Origin: Amylostereum areolatum
Lineage: Eukaryota > Basidiomycota > Agaricomycetes > Russulales > Stereaceae
Direction: 5' to 3'
NCBI GenBank assembly: GCA_012932865.1
Contig: SAXG01000021.1
Span: forward strand, 682,001-746,000
Length of the DNA: 64,000 bases
Position numbers and translations under genes: made by a program
Part shown: positions 26,829-38,201 of the stretch, piece by piece
How positions within the stretch are numbered: the first letter of the stretch is position 1
Layout of the letters: the number at the start of each line of letters is the position of its first letter
Notes under the pieces: model-generated
Database searches by the model: none
What the model saw: the letters and a program-made list of their open reading frames with translations, nothing else
What the model was told of the DNA's origin: nothing

Positions 26829-27239
26829 GGCGGCGATGGCGTTGCTGCGTGATACAGGAGGAGTGCCGGTCGGAAAGGCGGGAGACGGGAGACCGCAAGG
26901 GGAGGCAAGGGGGAAAATGCGTTGGTAATTTGAAGTCTGACCGACGACAGCGTTGGGTGAGTCGGGTCGACCGTCACGGTTATAACGGTTTTCCCATCGC
27001 CCGTAGTGCCGCACGACGAGCGTCTGCTCGGAGCGTGCTCGGAGTCGGAATAGGAGTCCTCATGACCTCCTCTTTCAAGTGCCAGCGAAAGACCTTGATG
27101 GATGTCGCGAGGACGCGGTCGACGAAGAACGACTTCAAGGCACCTTCCCACTGTGCATAGTAATCAAAACCCTATCTTACATGCACACCGAAGTTCTATA
27201 CGCCAACCGTGTCCATGTAAATCTCATATCCAAGCTCTA
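26829..27239. other. Intergenic between IDP1 and PNP
   Basis: Promoter side of IDP1 and 3' end of PNP, same strand. Nothing else recognised. Confidence 0.4.
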
Positions 27240-28433
27240 TCATATCGTCGTGATCACCTTCTCTACCAGCCTCTTCATCACATCTGCCATCTGCGCACCC
27301 ATAGCCAGCACCTCGTCGTGGCTCACCGTCGGAGTCTTCGGACGTTCGATCGCGGTGCCCGCGATCTGCCCACGAGTCAGCACCCGCCACCGAAGAGAGA
27401 AGAGGGACGTCGGACGAACCTCGGCTTCGACCTCCTCCTTCACGCTGCGGTACCCTTCAGAAGACGCGACCATGTTCGTGACCAGGGATAGCACGAGCAC
27501 GTTGAGCCCCTCGTCGCGCGCGACGACGACCTCTGGCACGGTGCTCATGCCGACAACGTCCCCGCCCGCAGCGCGGAGGAAACGTCCATCGGCGGCGGTC
27601 TCGTAGGTCGGACCGCTCACCCAGGCGTACGTGCCCTCTGCGAGGCTCTTGGTCAACCCGAGGGCGTGGGCCGCGCGGAAGGCCACGAGGCGCAGGGGCC
27701 GCGAATACGCGTCGGAAAGCGGGAGGAAGCGAGCGTGGTTCGGCGAGAAGGGCGGGCCGAGGAGGGGGTTGAGGCCCGTGAAGAGCGGGAGGGCGATGTG
27801 ATCGTGGACGACGACGACTGGAGAATGGCCGTCAGTAAACCGATATGGATGATTATACCAGAACGTACTCGATCCGACGGGGATGGCTGGGTTCAGCGAT
27901 CCAGCGGCGTTGGTGACTGTGTCCGAGCTCGATGAGACGTTCTCGGCGAAAGACGATGAAAAAACGCACTGATGATGTCCTTCACGCCCAGTCTGGCCAT
28001 GAAACGGATGGGGTATACGACCGTCGAGAGCGGGTGTCCTTCATACGGGTGGAACTGGCTGGGTGCCGTAAATCAAACCGGCGATCGGAAGGTGGAGGTA
28101 CTGTACTCACCCGGCCAAGCATGGCGACGACGGGGATGCCCTCACCCTCGCCTACGAGCCCAAACGCGAGGGCACTCTTGTGTCCGGGAACTGAGCACGA
28201 ATGAAGATTATAAACTATCGAAGGAAGCGAACGAAATAGAACGCACCTGTGCTGTGACCAAAGCCCTCGAGGTCGGAGTAAGGGACTTGAACGACATCGC
28301 GAAAGTTAGCGGCGAGTGTGCTGAGACCAGAGCCACAAACGACGCCGATGCGAGGAGACTGGAGGTGCTTGGGGAGGAGATGGCTGAGAATAGCAACGTT
28401 GGCTGCGAAAGGGTCGCCCTTAACTTGAACCAT
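27240..28433 (-). CDS. PNP1: Purine nucleoside phosphorylase
   Basis: Trimeric PNP: phosphorolysis of inosine/guanosine to base plus ribose-1-phosphate in cytosolic purine salvage. Exons 28433-28247, 28190-28111, 28054-27970, 27916-27869, 27817-27420 and 27365-27240 give 307 codons. Key segments are IGVVCGSGLSTLAANF (phosphate-binding GSGLG type), VPGHKSALAFG (phosphate-site His region), GRFHPYEGHPLS, TNAAGSLNP, WVSGPTYET and GMSTVPEVVVARDEGLNVLV. The last intron (27366-27419) was placed so that the frame continues into IAGTAIERP and the usual C-terminal helix; its exact acceptor is slightly uncertain. No signal peptide. The gene is tandem with IDP1 and the dehydrogenase on the same strand, with no obvious pathway link. 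Confidence 0.95.
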
Positions 28434-28938
28434 TCTGTGTCCTCGGGTTCTGACTTCTGAGATCTGAAGCGTGGGAGGAGAGAAAAAGGAAAAGGAGGCC
28501 GCCCTTCGGGTTTATTTCCCCTTATGTCCGTCACCGTTCCTCGCCGTCCTGGCATCCGCAGAATCGTTTGTTCACCGATTCCTCTGCATATTCGACCTCA
28601 TACAATCTTCCTATACAGTAGGACGCAATGTTCATACTACCAAAAATCATTGCATATCGATGCGCTTCATCTATCCCATTCGCCGTGGCCCAATACATCT
28701 CAAGGTTGCCGAGTCACGGACTACGGGCTGACAAGTTTCATGCTCCAGGTTCTGAGAAAAAACCGCAAGTCAAAATCGAAAAGGGTGCTGGGTCTCTCGT
28801 GGTATATACATGCATGTCAGATATCCGGAACGGAGGGGACATGGCAACGAAACCATAAAACAACTTAATCCATAGCTTTTATTCCAATAGTCGTTTGACA
28901 TCCTGATCCAGGTGCTCTTCGGGGTTGACTCGGACGAG
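28434..28938. other. Intergenic, no gene seen
   Basis: Upstream of PNP and downstream of the Gfo/Idh/MocA gene, both on the minus strand. Short ORFs only. Confidence 0.4.
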
Positions 28939-30531
28939 CTACTCGGGAAGAACGTAGGAAGACGCGGGTCGCACGGGAAGACCAGCCTGAGTTGAACGTA
29001 TCAAGTATATGCCAACATAGTAACCCACGGGAAGCACGAACCTTCAGATAGGTTTTCTCGGTCCACTCCATCTGCGCGATCGATTCTTCCGCTGGGACCC
29101 ACGCCTGTGGCTTGCGTCCTCGTACATGCTCCACGAACCCTTCGAGCTGGTACCGATACCTTTAGATGCTCAACGTTAGGGCTCTGCTCGGTGTGCTGTG
29201 AAAAGGGACGTACGAGGACCACCACTCCTCGCCCAAGCCAGACTTGAACTTGTATGCCTTCTCCGTACGCGCCGCGCCCTTCGTCGGCTTGACCTTGATG
29301 TTGTGGAAAAGGTGTGGAAGCGTGAGCCCGTAGTGGTTTATCTCGCCGCCTTCGAGCTTGATGCACATCGAATTTTTTACGACGTGCGGGATGAGGTTGA
29401 AGGGACCCCAACCGGGCTCCTGCAGGTCGATGACGGTGTCTGCGGAGATGTCGGAGGGGAAGGCGAATGTGGCTTCCATGCGTCGGTCGATCTTCGCGTC
29501 GTTGAGATGGCTCGTCGATTTTGCGGAGACGACTTCAAGAGGGTTGGAAGAGGTAATGTATCGGAGGGAGTCAAGGGTGTAGACTGCCGTCGCGTGAGCT
29601 GAAGGTAGAACTGATGATGAAAGGACTGGATGGCACCTCCGAGGTCCATCGAGGCGCCTCCTCCAAGATCGTAGTCCCATCGTATATCAACTTTGGGGAT
29701 GAAGAAACCCTTCGGAACGCAAAAATCGGAGTGCACGCTTTTGATCTTGCCTAGCTCTCCGCTGTCGACAATTTCTTTGATTCTCTGAATGGCAGGGTGA
29801 AATCTGCGCGCGCGGGAAAGATGAAAGAGATGTCATATAAGAGGCTATTGTATGGTACGCATGAAGAAAACACACCTGTGATGATACCCTTCGAGCAGCA
29901 CGAGGTTCTTGCTAGCGGCGTATTCAAACATCTTCCGGGCTTCTTCCGCGGTATCCGCGCAGGGTTTTTCCAGAAGAACGTGTTTCCCACCACGCAAAGC
30001 CCGCATAGTCCATTCAAAGTGGAGACCATTTGGGAGCTGTGCATGGCGGGATGTGAGCAAAAGATGCGTGGCAGAGATGGAGGACTCGAATGCACACACA
30101 GCATTATATATGATATCGACGGCGGGGTCATCAATCAACTCTATAGATACGAGTGTAAGGTGTAAGTGAACTGTTGGCTAGCCTGGGGTAGATACGAAGG
30201 AGAACGAGGGGGCTTACTTTGGTAGGCGTCTTGACCCGAGTAGACTGTTTGGATAGCGTGTTTCTTCGCATACTGATCTGCCTTGACCTTGTCGCGTGAG
30301 GATACGGCGACGATGACGACCCCAGGATGACTTTTCGCAGGTGTGATGACAGCGTTCACCGCGATTCTGGACGCCCCGAGCAACCCAAAGCGAAGCACGT
30401 CGACATCTTTCGGCGCCTCTGGCGGGTTGGTGATCTGTGCCGACGCCACAGTTGTAGCAGCAGGTGAGGCATCATAACGACAGGAGTCATACCATGCTAT
30501 TGCGTTTCAGGAAGCCAAAAAAGCTAGCCAT
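28939..30531 (-). CDS. Gfo/Idh/MocA-family NAD(P)-dependent dehydrogenase
   Basis: Resembles fungal D-xylose 1-dehydrogenase (NADP+) / dimeric dihydrodiol dehydrogenases, cytosolic sugar or diol oxidation; the substrate cannot be read from sequence. Exons 30531-30493, 30434-30218, 30140-30100, 30036-29876, 29803-29637, 29583-29214, 29159-29042 and 28986-28939 give 386 codons. Exon 1 is only 13 codons (MASFFGFLKRNSM) and is supported by the following GTATGA..CACAG intron and by similar N-termini in the family. A Rossmann start FGLLGASRIA is followed by IAVSSRDK-type strands, the EKP motif in HVLLEKPCAD, YHHRFHPAIQRIKEI, and WDYDLGGGASMDLGG. The junction after MDLGG is the least certain. It faces the MFS gene across a shared promoter, so the two could be co-regulated (inference). 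Confidence 0.92.
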
Positions 30532-31269
30532 GGTTAAACAAGAAGAGCAAAGGTGGAAGACGTTGGGGGGAGGTAGGGTGCCGTGCGAGCGGGACTCGAT
30601 CCTTCCTTGTAAATGTAAGCGGCAATCGCTGCCAACAGCCTAGCACCCAGCGCATGACCTGCCTATGAAGGCAACTCAAGCTTGTGTCCCCCGAATCACC
30701 GAATGCGTGCGACGAAATGGAAGGGCGTGTTGACGGTCACGGTGATGGTCCATGACTGTGATATTGCGCCCAATCGCGCCCGTGAAGGCGGAAAAGAAAT
30801 CGGATTGAGTAGCGCATCGACAACGGCGGGTTTGAAAAGAGCCAGTGATGGCGGAAGGTTCTGTTTCGGAATCGCAAGGATGAGATGTGCACACAGGGCG
30901 AACGGAACGCGATGGAGGCGAGAACTCAAGAATAATGAGTTCGTGGGATCCCGCACAGACCCGCGCGAAGCCAGAACCCGGGGAAACGGCGGTCGCAATT
31001 GCTATCCAAATCAGGTAATTTCCACACCAACGGAGGCGCTGACAGGCGCGCGCCAGGAATTGACTGCTGCCATCGCACTCGGTCGGGTTTGTTCACCGTT
31101 TACCTGTTGGGAATGCTGATGCGCCGACAGCCACCAGTGCATCCATATCTACCCACCATGCCTTCTATACCCCTCTTCATCCTGACCACGATTCATTCCC
31201 CTCGTACTCTACAACTCTGGTCCTCCTTCACTGTGCAGGTCACTCTAGCGTCCTCCCCGCTGCCCAGCC
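30532..31269. other. Divergent promoter region, dehydrogenase / MFS transporter
   Basis: 738 bases between two divergently transcribed starts. It contains a 73-nt segment (30576-30648) whose ends GGGTGC/GCACCC are complementary. No coding motif seen. Confidence 0.4.
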
Positions 31270-33478
31270 ATGGGTCTTCTCAACCCCTCAGAAAAGGAGT
31301 ACACTGAACAGCCCCGCGTCGACGACACCATCGATCAAGGCAGACTGCTTTCCCCTCCCGACCCAGGGATCTTAGGAGAAAGCAGCCCCAAACCTCCTTC
31401 GGAGTCGGAACCGCCCTTCCAATGGTCGCGCTGTGGGAGAGCTTTTTGGATGGTTGTGGTGGCGAATCTGACTTGCGACTTCCTGTCCGCATTTGATTTG
31501 GTGCGCGTTCTCAGTTCCAATACCGATGGACCAGAATTGACGAATCGCGACGTTAGACCGCCGTCTCCACCGCTCTCCCCACCATCGTCAAAGATCTCAA
31601 CGGGGACGACTTCATCTGGGCCGGCAGCGCCTACCCCCTCGCGGCCACGGCCATGGTGCCTATGTGTGGTGGCCTCGCCTCGATATTCGGTCGCAAACCC
31701 ATTCTTGTTGTCTCCATTGCATTCTTTTCACTGGGTTCCGCGCTCGCCGGCGCAGCGCAAAATGTCAGCATGCTCATCGCCGCTCGAGGTAAGCCTCCAC
31801 GTCCTGATCCGCATTCCTGCCGATTAACATCGATCACAGCTATCCAGGGCTTTGGGTCCGGTGGCGCTCTTGCAGTCACCGAGATCATCTACGCGGACCT
31901 TGTGCCTCTACCTCAGAGAGGTGTCATACAGGGAATCACAGCGTCGTAAGTTGTTGTCGTTGAGACCCTGCACTCTAGACTGAGAAATGAATCCAGAGTA
32001 TGGGCCCTCGCATCGTACGTGCCGTCTACCCGTCACCTTCACTGGTCTTAAGTTTCCTACAGCGCCGTGGGACCTATTGTCGGAGGAGCTCTTGCAACGT
32101 CTGGCGCTTGGCGGTGGCTTTTCTTCCTTAATCTTCCCATCTCTGCGATCGCAGCAGTTCTGGTGCTAATCTACTTGCGCGTCAATACTCCGGAGTCCAC
32201 GTTCAAGTCAAAGATCGCACGCATGGATTGGATGTATGTCCTAGGCCTCGCCTTCCATTTCGCCGCTCAGCTCACTCTTCCATCAGTGGGAACATCATGG
32301 TCGTGGGGAGCTCCGCTTCGATCACCTTGGCGCTGACCTGGGGTGGTCTGCGTTATGCGTGGGACTCGGCACAGGTCCTCGTTTCACTGATCGTTGGCAT
32401 AATTGGGCTTTTCTGTTTCTTTTTGATCGAGAAGTTCTGGAGCAAGGAGCCAACGGTAAGACTCCGTCGCGCGTGTTCTACGTCCTCTCATCCTAGCTCT
32501 TGCAGATTCCATTGTCAGTCGTGTCAAATAGGACGTCGGTCAGCGGGTATGTCAAGCTGTGTCTTTCCCCCCTCATCTCACCAATTATCTGTTAGCTACC
32601 TGGGCACCGCAGTGCATGGCGTCGTCTCGTTCGCGGCAATATGTAAGATGTCGGTTCGATCGTCTTGTCGTTTCCTAACTAACCTTTATTGAAGACTATC
32701 TTCCCGTTTACTTCCAGGCGGTCCAGAAAGCTTCCGCTGTGCGTTCTGGGATCGACTTGCTGGCGATGGCCATGTTCATTACTCCCTCTTGCATGGTGTG
32801 TGGCGTGTCCGTGGAGATTGCAAGACGGTACCGGCCCCAGAACTATATCGGCTGGATGTTGACCGTTGTCGGCTTTGGCATTCTCACTCTGCTCAACGAA
32901 AACAGCAGCAAGGCGCAATACATAGGGTTCCAAGTTGTATTGGGGATTGGCTTAGGCATTATCTGGATAGCGACGCAGTTCCCTATCTTGGCGCCTTTGC
33001 CGTACTCAAATAACGCGAACGCATTGGCATTCTTTACGTTCGTTCGGTCGCTCAGTCAGGTGTGTATCCGTATTCCTACTGTGCGAATATGATGAGTGCT
33101 CATCAGGTGGCGGGTGTTTCAAATTTTAGACCTTTGGCGTCGCGATAGGTGGCGCGGTCCTTCAGAACTCACTTCAACACAAAGCTACCCGTGGATTTCA
33201 TCGATCAACTTCCGCGGGGAGTATCGGTCGCGTACGCAGCCATCCCGGCCATCCCCTCGTTGTCGGAGCCTCTGCAAACTGAGGTGCGCAAGGCGTTCGC
33301 GGATAGTCTGAGGCGGCTGTTTCAAGTGATGATTGGAATCTCGGGGCTCGGGCTGCTGACGGTGTTGCTTATGAAGGAAGTTGATCTGCGGAGCGAGGTG
33401 GATGAGCAGTGGGGACTGCAAGGGAAGGAACGATCGGAGGAGACCTCGCTGGAGGAGCTTACGACTTTGCGTGTTTGA
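31270..33478 (+). CDS. MFS drug:H+ antiporter (DHA2 type), frameshift near the C-terminus
   Basis: Plasma-membrane multidrug/toxin exporter of the 14-helix DHA2 type. Exons: 31270-31500, 31557-31788, 31840-31945, 31997-32014 (18 nt), 32063-32233, 32287-32455, 32506-32546, 32596-32642, 32695-33059, then from 33130. Motifs: TALPTIVKDLNGDDFIWAGS, the motif-A-like GGLASIFGRKPILV, AARAIQGFGSGGALAV, motif-C-like WALASAVGPIVGGAL with RWLFFLNLPI, and TFGVAIGGAVLQNSLQHK near the end. One extra base at about 33184 shifts the frame: the intended continuation LPVDFIDQLPRGVSVAY to the stop at 33478 is one base out, and the read-through frame stops at 33282. The protein therefore loses its last membrane helix and tail unless the base is an error. 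Confidence 0.88.
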
Positions 33479-34283
33479 TATTGCGGCGGTAGGTGTTTCA
33501 ACAGGACAATAGATGTATGGTTTTATTGTATTGTCATCGACCGTGTGTGGCTTGGCTCGAAGGGTGTGGGGACTCTTCTTCTACGGCGTACCGCAACCTG
33601 TACAGAATGAATATTGAATAGGCGTGTGCACGCGGATCAAGGCAACTGAGTGAGCGCTACTCTGCGCGTAACGCTTCCGACATTGGTTGCGAGGAAGTAC
33701 GTCCTACTAATAAATCAGTCACTGGCATCCGTAGGTTTTCGGACTATTTGAAGCCTTCAACGTATGTGAATTACCTGTCCGACGGCGACAAAAAAGTGCG
33801 TTCTGCTAGTGCCGGGAGCCAAAGATTTGGACCCCCCGGACCCCCATCTCCTGAGCGTTGGCCCGGGAACGGGGGCGCTGGCGCTTCTTCATTACATAAT
33901 ACTCCGCCATACGCGCACTGCACAATCTGTCTCTGATTCCTCCCAGCTTATTCCCAAGTATCACCGCAGAAGCATCGCGGCATGCGTATCGCTTGCCATT
34001 CTCCCAGTGGGAAGTCTTCCAGCCTCATGATGCATCAGCGTCAGTTACCGTGATGGATTCTATTATGGGCAGGTCTAAGGGTCTCCTAAACGTTCCACTT
34101 CTATCACTTGTCAGTGTTCATTAGGCTCCAAGTGAGTGGGTCCAAACCTCTGACCGCCCACAAGCTTCAACTTGCCAATCTCGGTTGTAACTGGCACCGT
34201 CCCCCACGGCGCTCCTATAAGTAATGTCCAAGGTCGCAACGCGCGATGAAGTGTTCACGCCCCAATTCTAGACTGCCCGTCCG
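33479..34283. other. Intergenic, no gene seen
   Basis: Lies between the MFS gene and the P450 pseudogene. Short ORFs only; no repeat or RNA gene recognised. Confidence 0.4.
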
Positions 34284-35559
34284 ATGGCCGTCCCCTCTCT
34301 CGACTCGAGCTCGATGGCGATCGCCTCTGGCGTAGCAGGAATCGTAACTATCTTCCTTTCGAGTCAGATATATCCTTTCCTGACTTGTGTGATCTTCCCA
34401 GACATCATGGGTCGTCCTCAATCGCAAACCTATTCCAGGAGACTACGCACTCCTCCTGTACTTCGCATGCGTCCTCGCTCTCTACTCCTACCTCTACGTC
34501 TCCCATCCATCGGAGGCTTTCTATCTCACTTCCCGTCTCACGACCCTCTACTTCACATCACTCGCATCTACCACACTCATCTATCGAGTCTCGCCTTTCC
34601 ACCCCCTCGCCGCATATCCTGGCCCTCTCCTCTGGCGCCTCAGCAGCCTTGTTCTCGTCGTTGTCTCCTACCGCGGTCACCGCCACCTCATCCTTGACGA
34701 TCTCCACAAGAAATACGGCCCGTTTGTACGCATCGGTATGTTCCTTCCTCTCTCCGATTCCCGCACGTGGTGATGGATATGACCGACCCAGGCCCGAATG
34801 CGCTTTCCGTCAACTCCCCGAGTGCATCCAACGTCATCTATGGCGCTGCCCACCATATGGATCAAGAGCGATTCGTACAGGTTCCCGGATCGGATTCCTG
34901 GCGCGGCACTCTTCTTCAAACATAGCCGCGAAGACCACGCGAAGCGAAAGCAGATATGGACCCAGGGCTTCACCGGTGCCGCGTCCGTGCTCTCTTCACG
35001 GTTTTGTGGCTGTATCGTTCTCACCCCAGCTGTGATAGCGTCGAGAATTTCTTCCCTCCCTTGGAAAAACGGACATTGGGAGCTCACTCATTGCATTGAG
35101 CAGCGCACGGATGCTGCGGGGCTGGTCAACCTAGTTCGAATGTATTTGCCACTGGTCCTACTGATTTCATGGTGTGTATTCTAACGTCTCAATGCAGTTT
35201 AGTCCTGTATCCTGACCCGCGTTTAGGGAGAGATGGTCTTTGGCGGGGCCAATAACCTCGTACGTCCTTTTGAATGCGCTCCCGCGTCCCTTATCGATGT
35301 ATTACATTTACCACCTATGCAGGAGTTGATGAGAGATGGTGACCCTCGAGGTCTTGTCCAAGGTGGTAAGCAGGCTACAGGCCGTCCTCGACAGGTCAGG
35401 ACCCTTTAATGCATTCCCGTGTTTTTCGGAGCTAAACCGTTCTATAGCTTCGGTCAAGCACCATGGCTTTTTGATCTCATTCAACACATCCCAAGCCAGT
35501 CCATGCAGCGTCTGCGTAAAATCGCCCGCAGAGATTGATGCGGCGAGGTACCACGCCGA

Positions 35560-35788
35560 CATCAGAAACCTCCCTTAAACAACAAATCCAGCATCGCTAT
35601 TAGCCCTTAAGGAATACGGGCTCTATCTCACAACCCCCGTACACATTTCAGCCCGTCGTCGACATTGCCTCATTTTGCACTAAATCATAGTGAGGCAGAG
35701 GGTGACAGCGGACCTCTGACGTGTGCAGTGGCACGGACAGGATTAGGAAGGTCCCCTAGATTTTTAGTAAGGGAGGTTTTTCCTGATG
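35560..35788 (-). mobile_element. MITE copy 3, degenerate, inverted orientation
   Basis: 229-bp element with the same ends: left CATCAGAAACCTCCCTTA, right TTAGTAAGGGAGG followed by TTTTTCCTGATG. Its interior matches copy 2 in the opposite direction (ACGGGCTCTATCTCACAA, CCCCGTACACATTTC, GTCGTCGACATTG) but about a quarter is deleted. Host P450 coding sequence continues on both sides (GTTPMKDVKIRDLSSYL across the junction). Confidence 0.85.
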
Positions 35789-35946
35789 ATGAAGGACGTC
35801 AAGATCCGCGACCTTAGTTCGTACCTCGTATGTCAGTCTATCAAGCTTTTTAAGAAACACTAATCAAGTTGGGGATTGAATAGATTGAAGGCGACCAGCG
35901 CACGGGAGAACAGATACCACTCGCAGACTTAGAGGTCGACGCCATA

Positions 35947-36240
35947 CATCAGGAAAAACCTCCCTTACTAAAAATCTACTAATTAGAGGGGGACCTTCCT
36001 AATTCCCTGTTCCCGCTGCCAACCTGCAAGGCACTACGTCAACGTAGGTCCCTGTCACCCTTCTGGCCTCAACTATGTATTTGAAGTGCAAATATGAGGT
36101 CAATGTCGACGACGGTGCATCGAAATGTGTACGGGGTTTTGTGAGAATAGAGCCCGTTAGTTCACTTTAGGAAGGTCCCCCTCTAACTAGCGCTAATTTG
36201 CTGGATTTGTTGATTTTAGTAAGGGAGGTTTTTCCTGATG
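35947..36240 (+). mobile_element. MITE copy 2, best preserved, TA target duplication
   Basis: 294-bp element without coding capacity. Terminal inverted repeats of about 27 bp are perfect: the left begins CATCAGGAAAAACCTCCC and the right ends with its exact complement GGGAGGTTTTTCCTGATG. It is flanked by TA on both sides. Removing the element plus one TA restores the P450 frame (LEVDAI then VAIQGGSDNTG), which fixes the insertion point and the TA duplication. TA targets with a short TIR suggest mobilisation by a Tc1/mariner-type transposase (inference; no transposase in the window). Confidence 0.93.
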
Positions 36241-37060
36241 TAGTAGCGATCCAAGGAGGTGTGCTCGTTCGCGTCGTCGTCGCCGCCCGAAGACTGAACC
36301 AAAAATGATCAGGCTCCGATAATACTGGGACGACGATGGCTCTCGCGGTGTTTTTCATGCTGTCGTATCCCCCGACGTACCAAAAACTCCAAGCTATCCT
36401 CGATGTGGCTTTCCCAGACCCCACCGCACCTCTCGATAAGCAGACGCTGGCGTCCATCCCGCTTCTCGACGCCGTTCTGACGGAAGCTCTGCGACTCGGG
36501 TCACCCTTCTTCCTTCCACGTATCGTTCCACCGGGACATGCTGTTATCGACGGGAAACTGATTCCCGAGGGCACGACGGTTGCCCTTGCGGCGTACTTCG
36601 CAACAAGTTTCGGAGGACAACTTCTTCCCAGAAGCCGCTCGTGAGTGCTGCACCGTGACCGCTTTACTCACGCGCTGACATATAGGTTGGATCAAAAAGT
36701 CATTCCAGTCCGGAGAGGTGGATGCCCGGCGGGATGGGTCCTGGGTCCGTGTTGAACAGATCAGCGTTCGTATCGTTCTCGTCAGGTGAGGGTATTCCAA
36801 GTCCCATCTCAGCTGAACATTCGATGTTCATCCGGTACATGCTAGGTCCCTACGTCTGCGTCGCCAAGAGCTTCGCCATGCAGGAGATGCGGCTCTGTTT
36901 GTCCCGCTTAATCCTCACCTTCGACATGTCGCTGCCGCCCGGGTTCAACAGCGCGGCGTTTTACAAGGGCCTACGAAACATGCGCACGACAATGCTGGAT
37001 CTGCCCCTCTTCGTCAAGGCCGTTAGACGCAAGGGTAAAGATACTCCGATCTTCACCTAG

Positions 37061-37416
37061 TCGGACCGCGCGCACGAATGATTATCGTATTGTGCATCCA
37101 TTGAAACAACCCCGATTTACGTTAGGTTCCATCATACCCTTGTACTTATGCGCGGGCGCTGATCCAGTGCGAGCCGTGTTGATCGGTACGATACGTACGA
37201 TATTGACAACCTAATACAACTGTGAACAAGCTTTACCTGTTGCAATCTGTGCCTACATAGTTCTTGCTTCAGTACAGGCGTACGGACGTGGTGATAGTTG
37301 CAGTCGTTGGAGAAGGGGGATCCATGATCATAGCTTCATACAGCGCCAATGAATCGATTAGGGAATACCATGTACTAATATTTACTTGTACCACGCAGGG
37401 ATCCTCGACTGGAGGA
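37061..37416. other. Convergent 3' ends, no gene seen
   Basis: Lies between the P450 pseudogene (+) and the ICMT-like gene (-). Confidence 0.4.
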
Positions 37417-38201
37417 TTAAATAATACCAGGGAAAAACATACAAGGCACATCTCGTCTGTACTTCTCCCACGCGTCTCCGAACTTTTCTTTCATCATCCT
37501 GTCCTCCACTGTGGCCCTCTTCGCCACCGACACGAACGTAAACGTACTCAACACCAACCAGACCCAGACCCAGATCCCCCCGCGCGTGTTCATGATGCCA
37601 CACTCGCGGTTCCAGCTGCCCGGCGCGAAGTGGAGGACGGCAACGCCGATGAAGTGCAGGTATAGGCCGGTGTAGCTCGGGTGGCGGACAAGATTGTACG
37701 GCGCGCGGGTGACGAGCGTGTGGGCGGGTCGGAAGGTGACCTCATAGGTGAAAAGACGGCCGAGAACGCGATAGCACCATACGCGGAGGGAGCATCCCGC
37801 CATGATGAGGAAGAAGCCGAAGAGGAAGGCGAACGGCGTGGACTGGAGCGCAGCGGGATTAGGGGACCGGGGGCATATGGCGTCGGTGAGGGCGGGGGGG
37901 AGGGGGAATGTGGCGGGGTACGCGGCGGCGACGATCAAGACGAACTCGCAGGCGAGCGAAGTTGTGAGCATCCCCTACAGCAGCTTTAAACCGTCAGAAG
38001 CCAGCTTGAATCGGGAAGAGGAAGGCGGGCGCGTACCCCGGACATGTGACGCAGTATAGGCAGGATCTTGCCCCGCTCGAACGCCTGGCCTGTGTACACC
38101 TCGTCATCGGGGCCCGGCGGGGGGATGGGAGGGGTAATGGAGAGGAGGTGGGTTATTTCGGTCGCGACGAGGGCGAATAGCTTGAAGGATGTGAGCGGCA
38201 T
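37417..38201 (-). CDS. Isoprenylcysteine O-methyltransferase-like protein (ICMT/Ste14 family)
   Basis: Probable SAM-dependent, ER-membrane carboxyl methyltransferase acting on prenylated CaaX proteins, or a close relative. Exons 38201-38037 and 37974-37417 give 240 codons. Hydrophobic segments lie at the N-terminus (FKLFALVATEITHLLSI) and in the middle (LACEFVLIVAAAYPATF; FLFGFFLIMAGCSLRVWCYR). The conserved SAM/prenyl region follows: LGRLFTYEVTFRPAHTLVTR, YNLVRHPSYTGLYLHFIGVA, and the acidic C-terminal end VEDRMMKEKFGDAWEKYRRD. Agaricomycetes often have several ICMT-like copies, so this may not be the Ste14 orthologue. Divergent from the lipase gene, 1.2 kb away. Confidence 0.88.

Larger units (their letters stand above)
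34284..37060 (+). pseudogene. Cytochrome P450 pseudogene interrupted by two MITEs
   Basis: Membrane-anchored microsomal P450 remnant. From ATG 34284 the N-terminal anchor and hinge are readable: VLNRKPIPGDYALL, FHPLAAYPGPLLWRLSS, LHKKYGPFVRI. Later pieces are YRFPDRIPGAALFFKHSRED and WTQGFTGAA; SFGQAPWLFDLIQHIPS; the I-helix GGSDNTGTTMALAVFF; the ExxR helix LLDAVLTEALRLGS; SEDNFFPEAA; and the heme loop FSSGPYVCVAKSFAMQEM, where Cys is present and the usual final Gly is Ala. MITEs sit at 35560-35788 and 35947-36240, the second inside the exon just before the I-helix. One-base frame advances occur at about 34863 and 36608-36610, and more are likely at 35000-35500. Clearly non-functional as written. 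Substrate unknown. Confidence 0.88.

Noticed and set aside
30576..30648. 73-nt segment on the minus strand with complementary ends (GGGTGC/GCACCC) and a B-box-like GGATCGAGTCC
   Set aside because: Length and acceptor stem suggest a tRNA, but the T-stem does not pair (about 3 of 5), six extra bases sit before the acceptor strand, and the D and anticodon arms do not fold. At most a tRNA relic.
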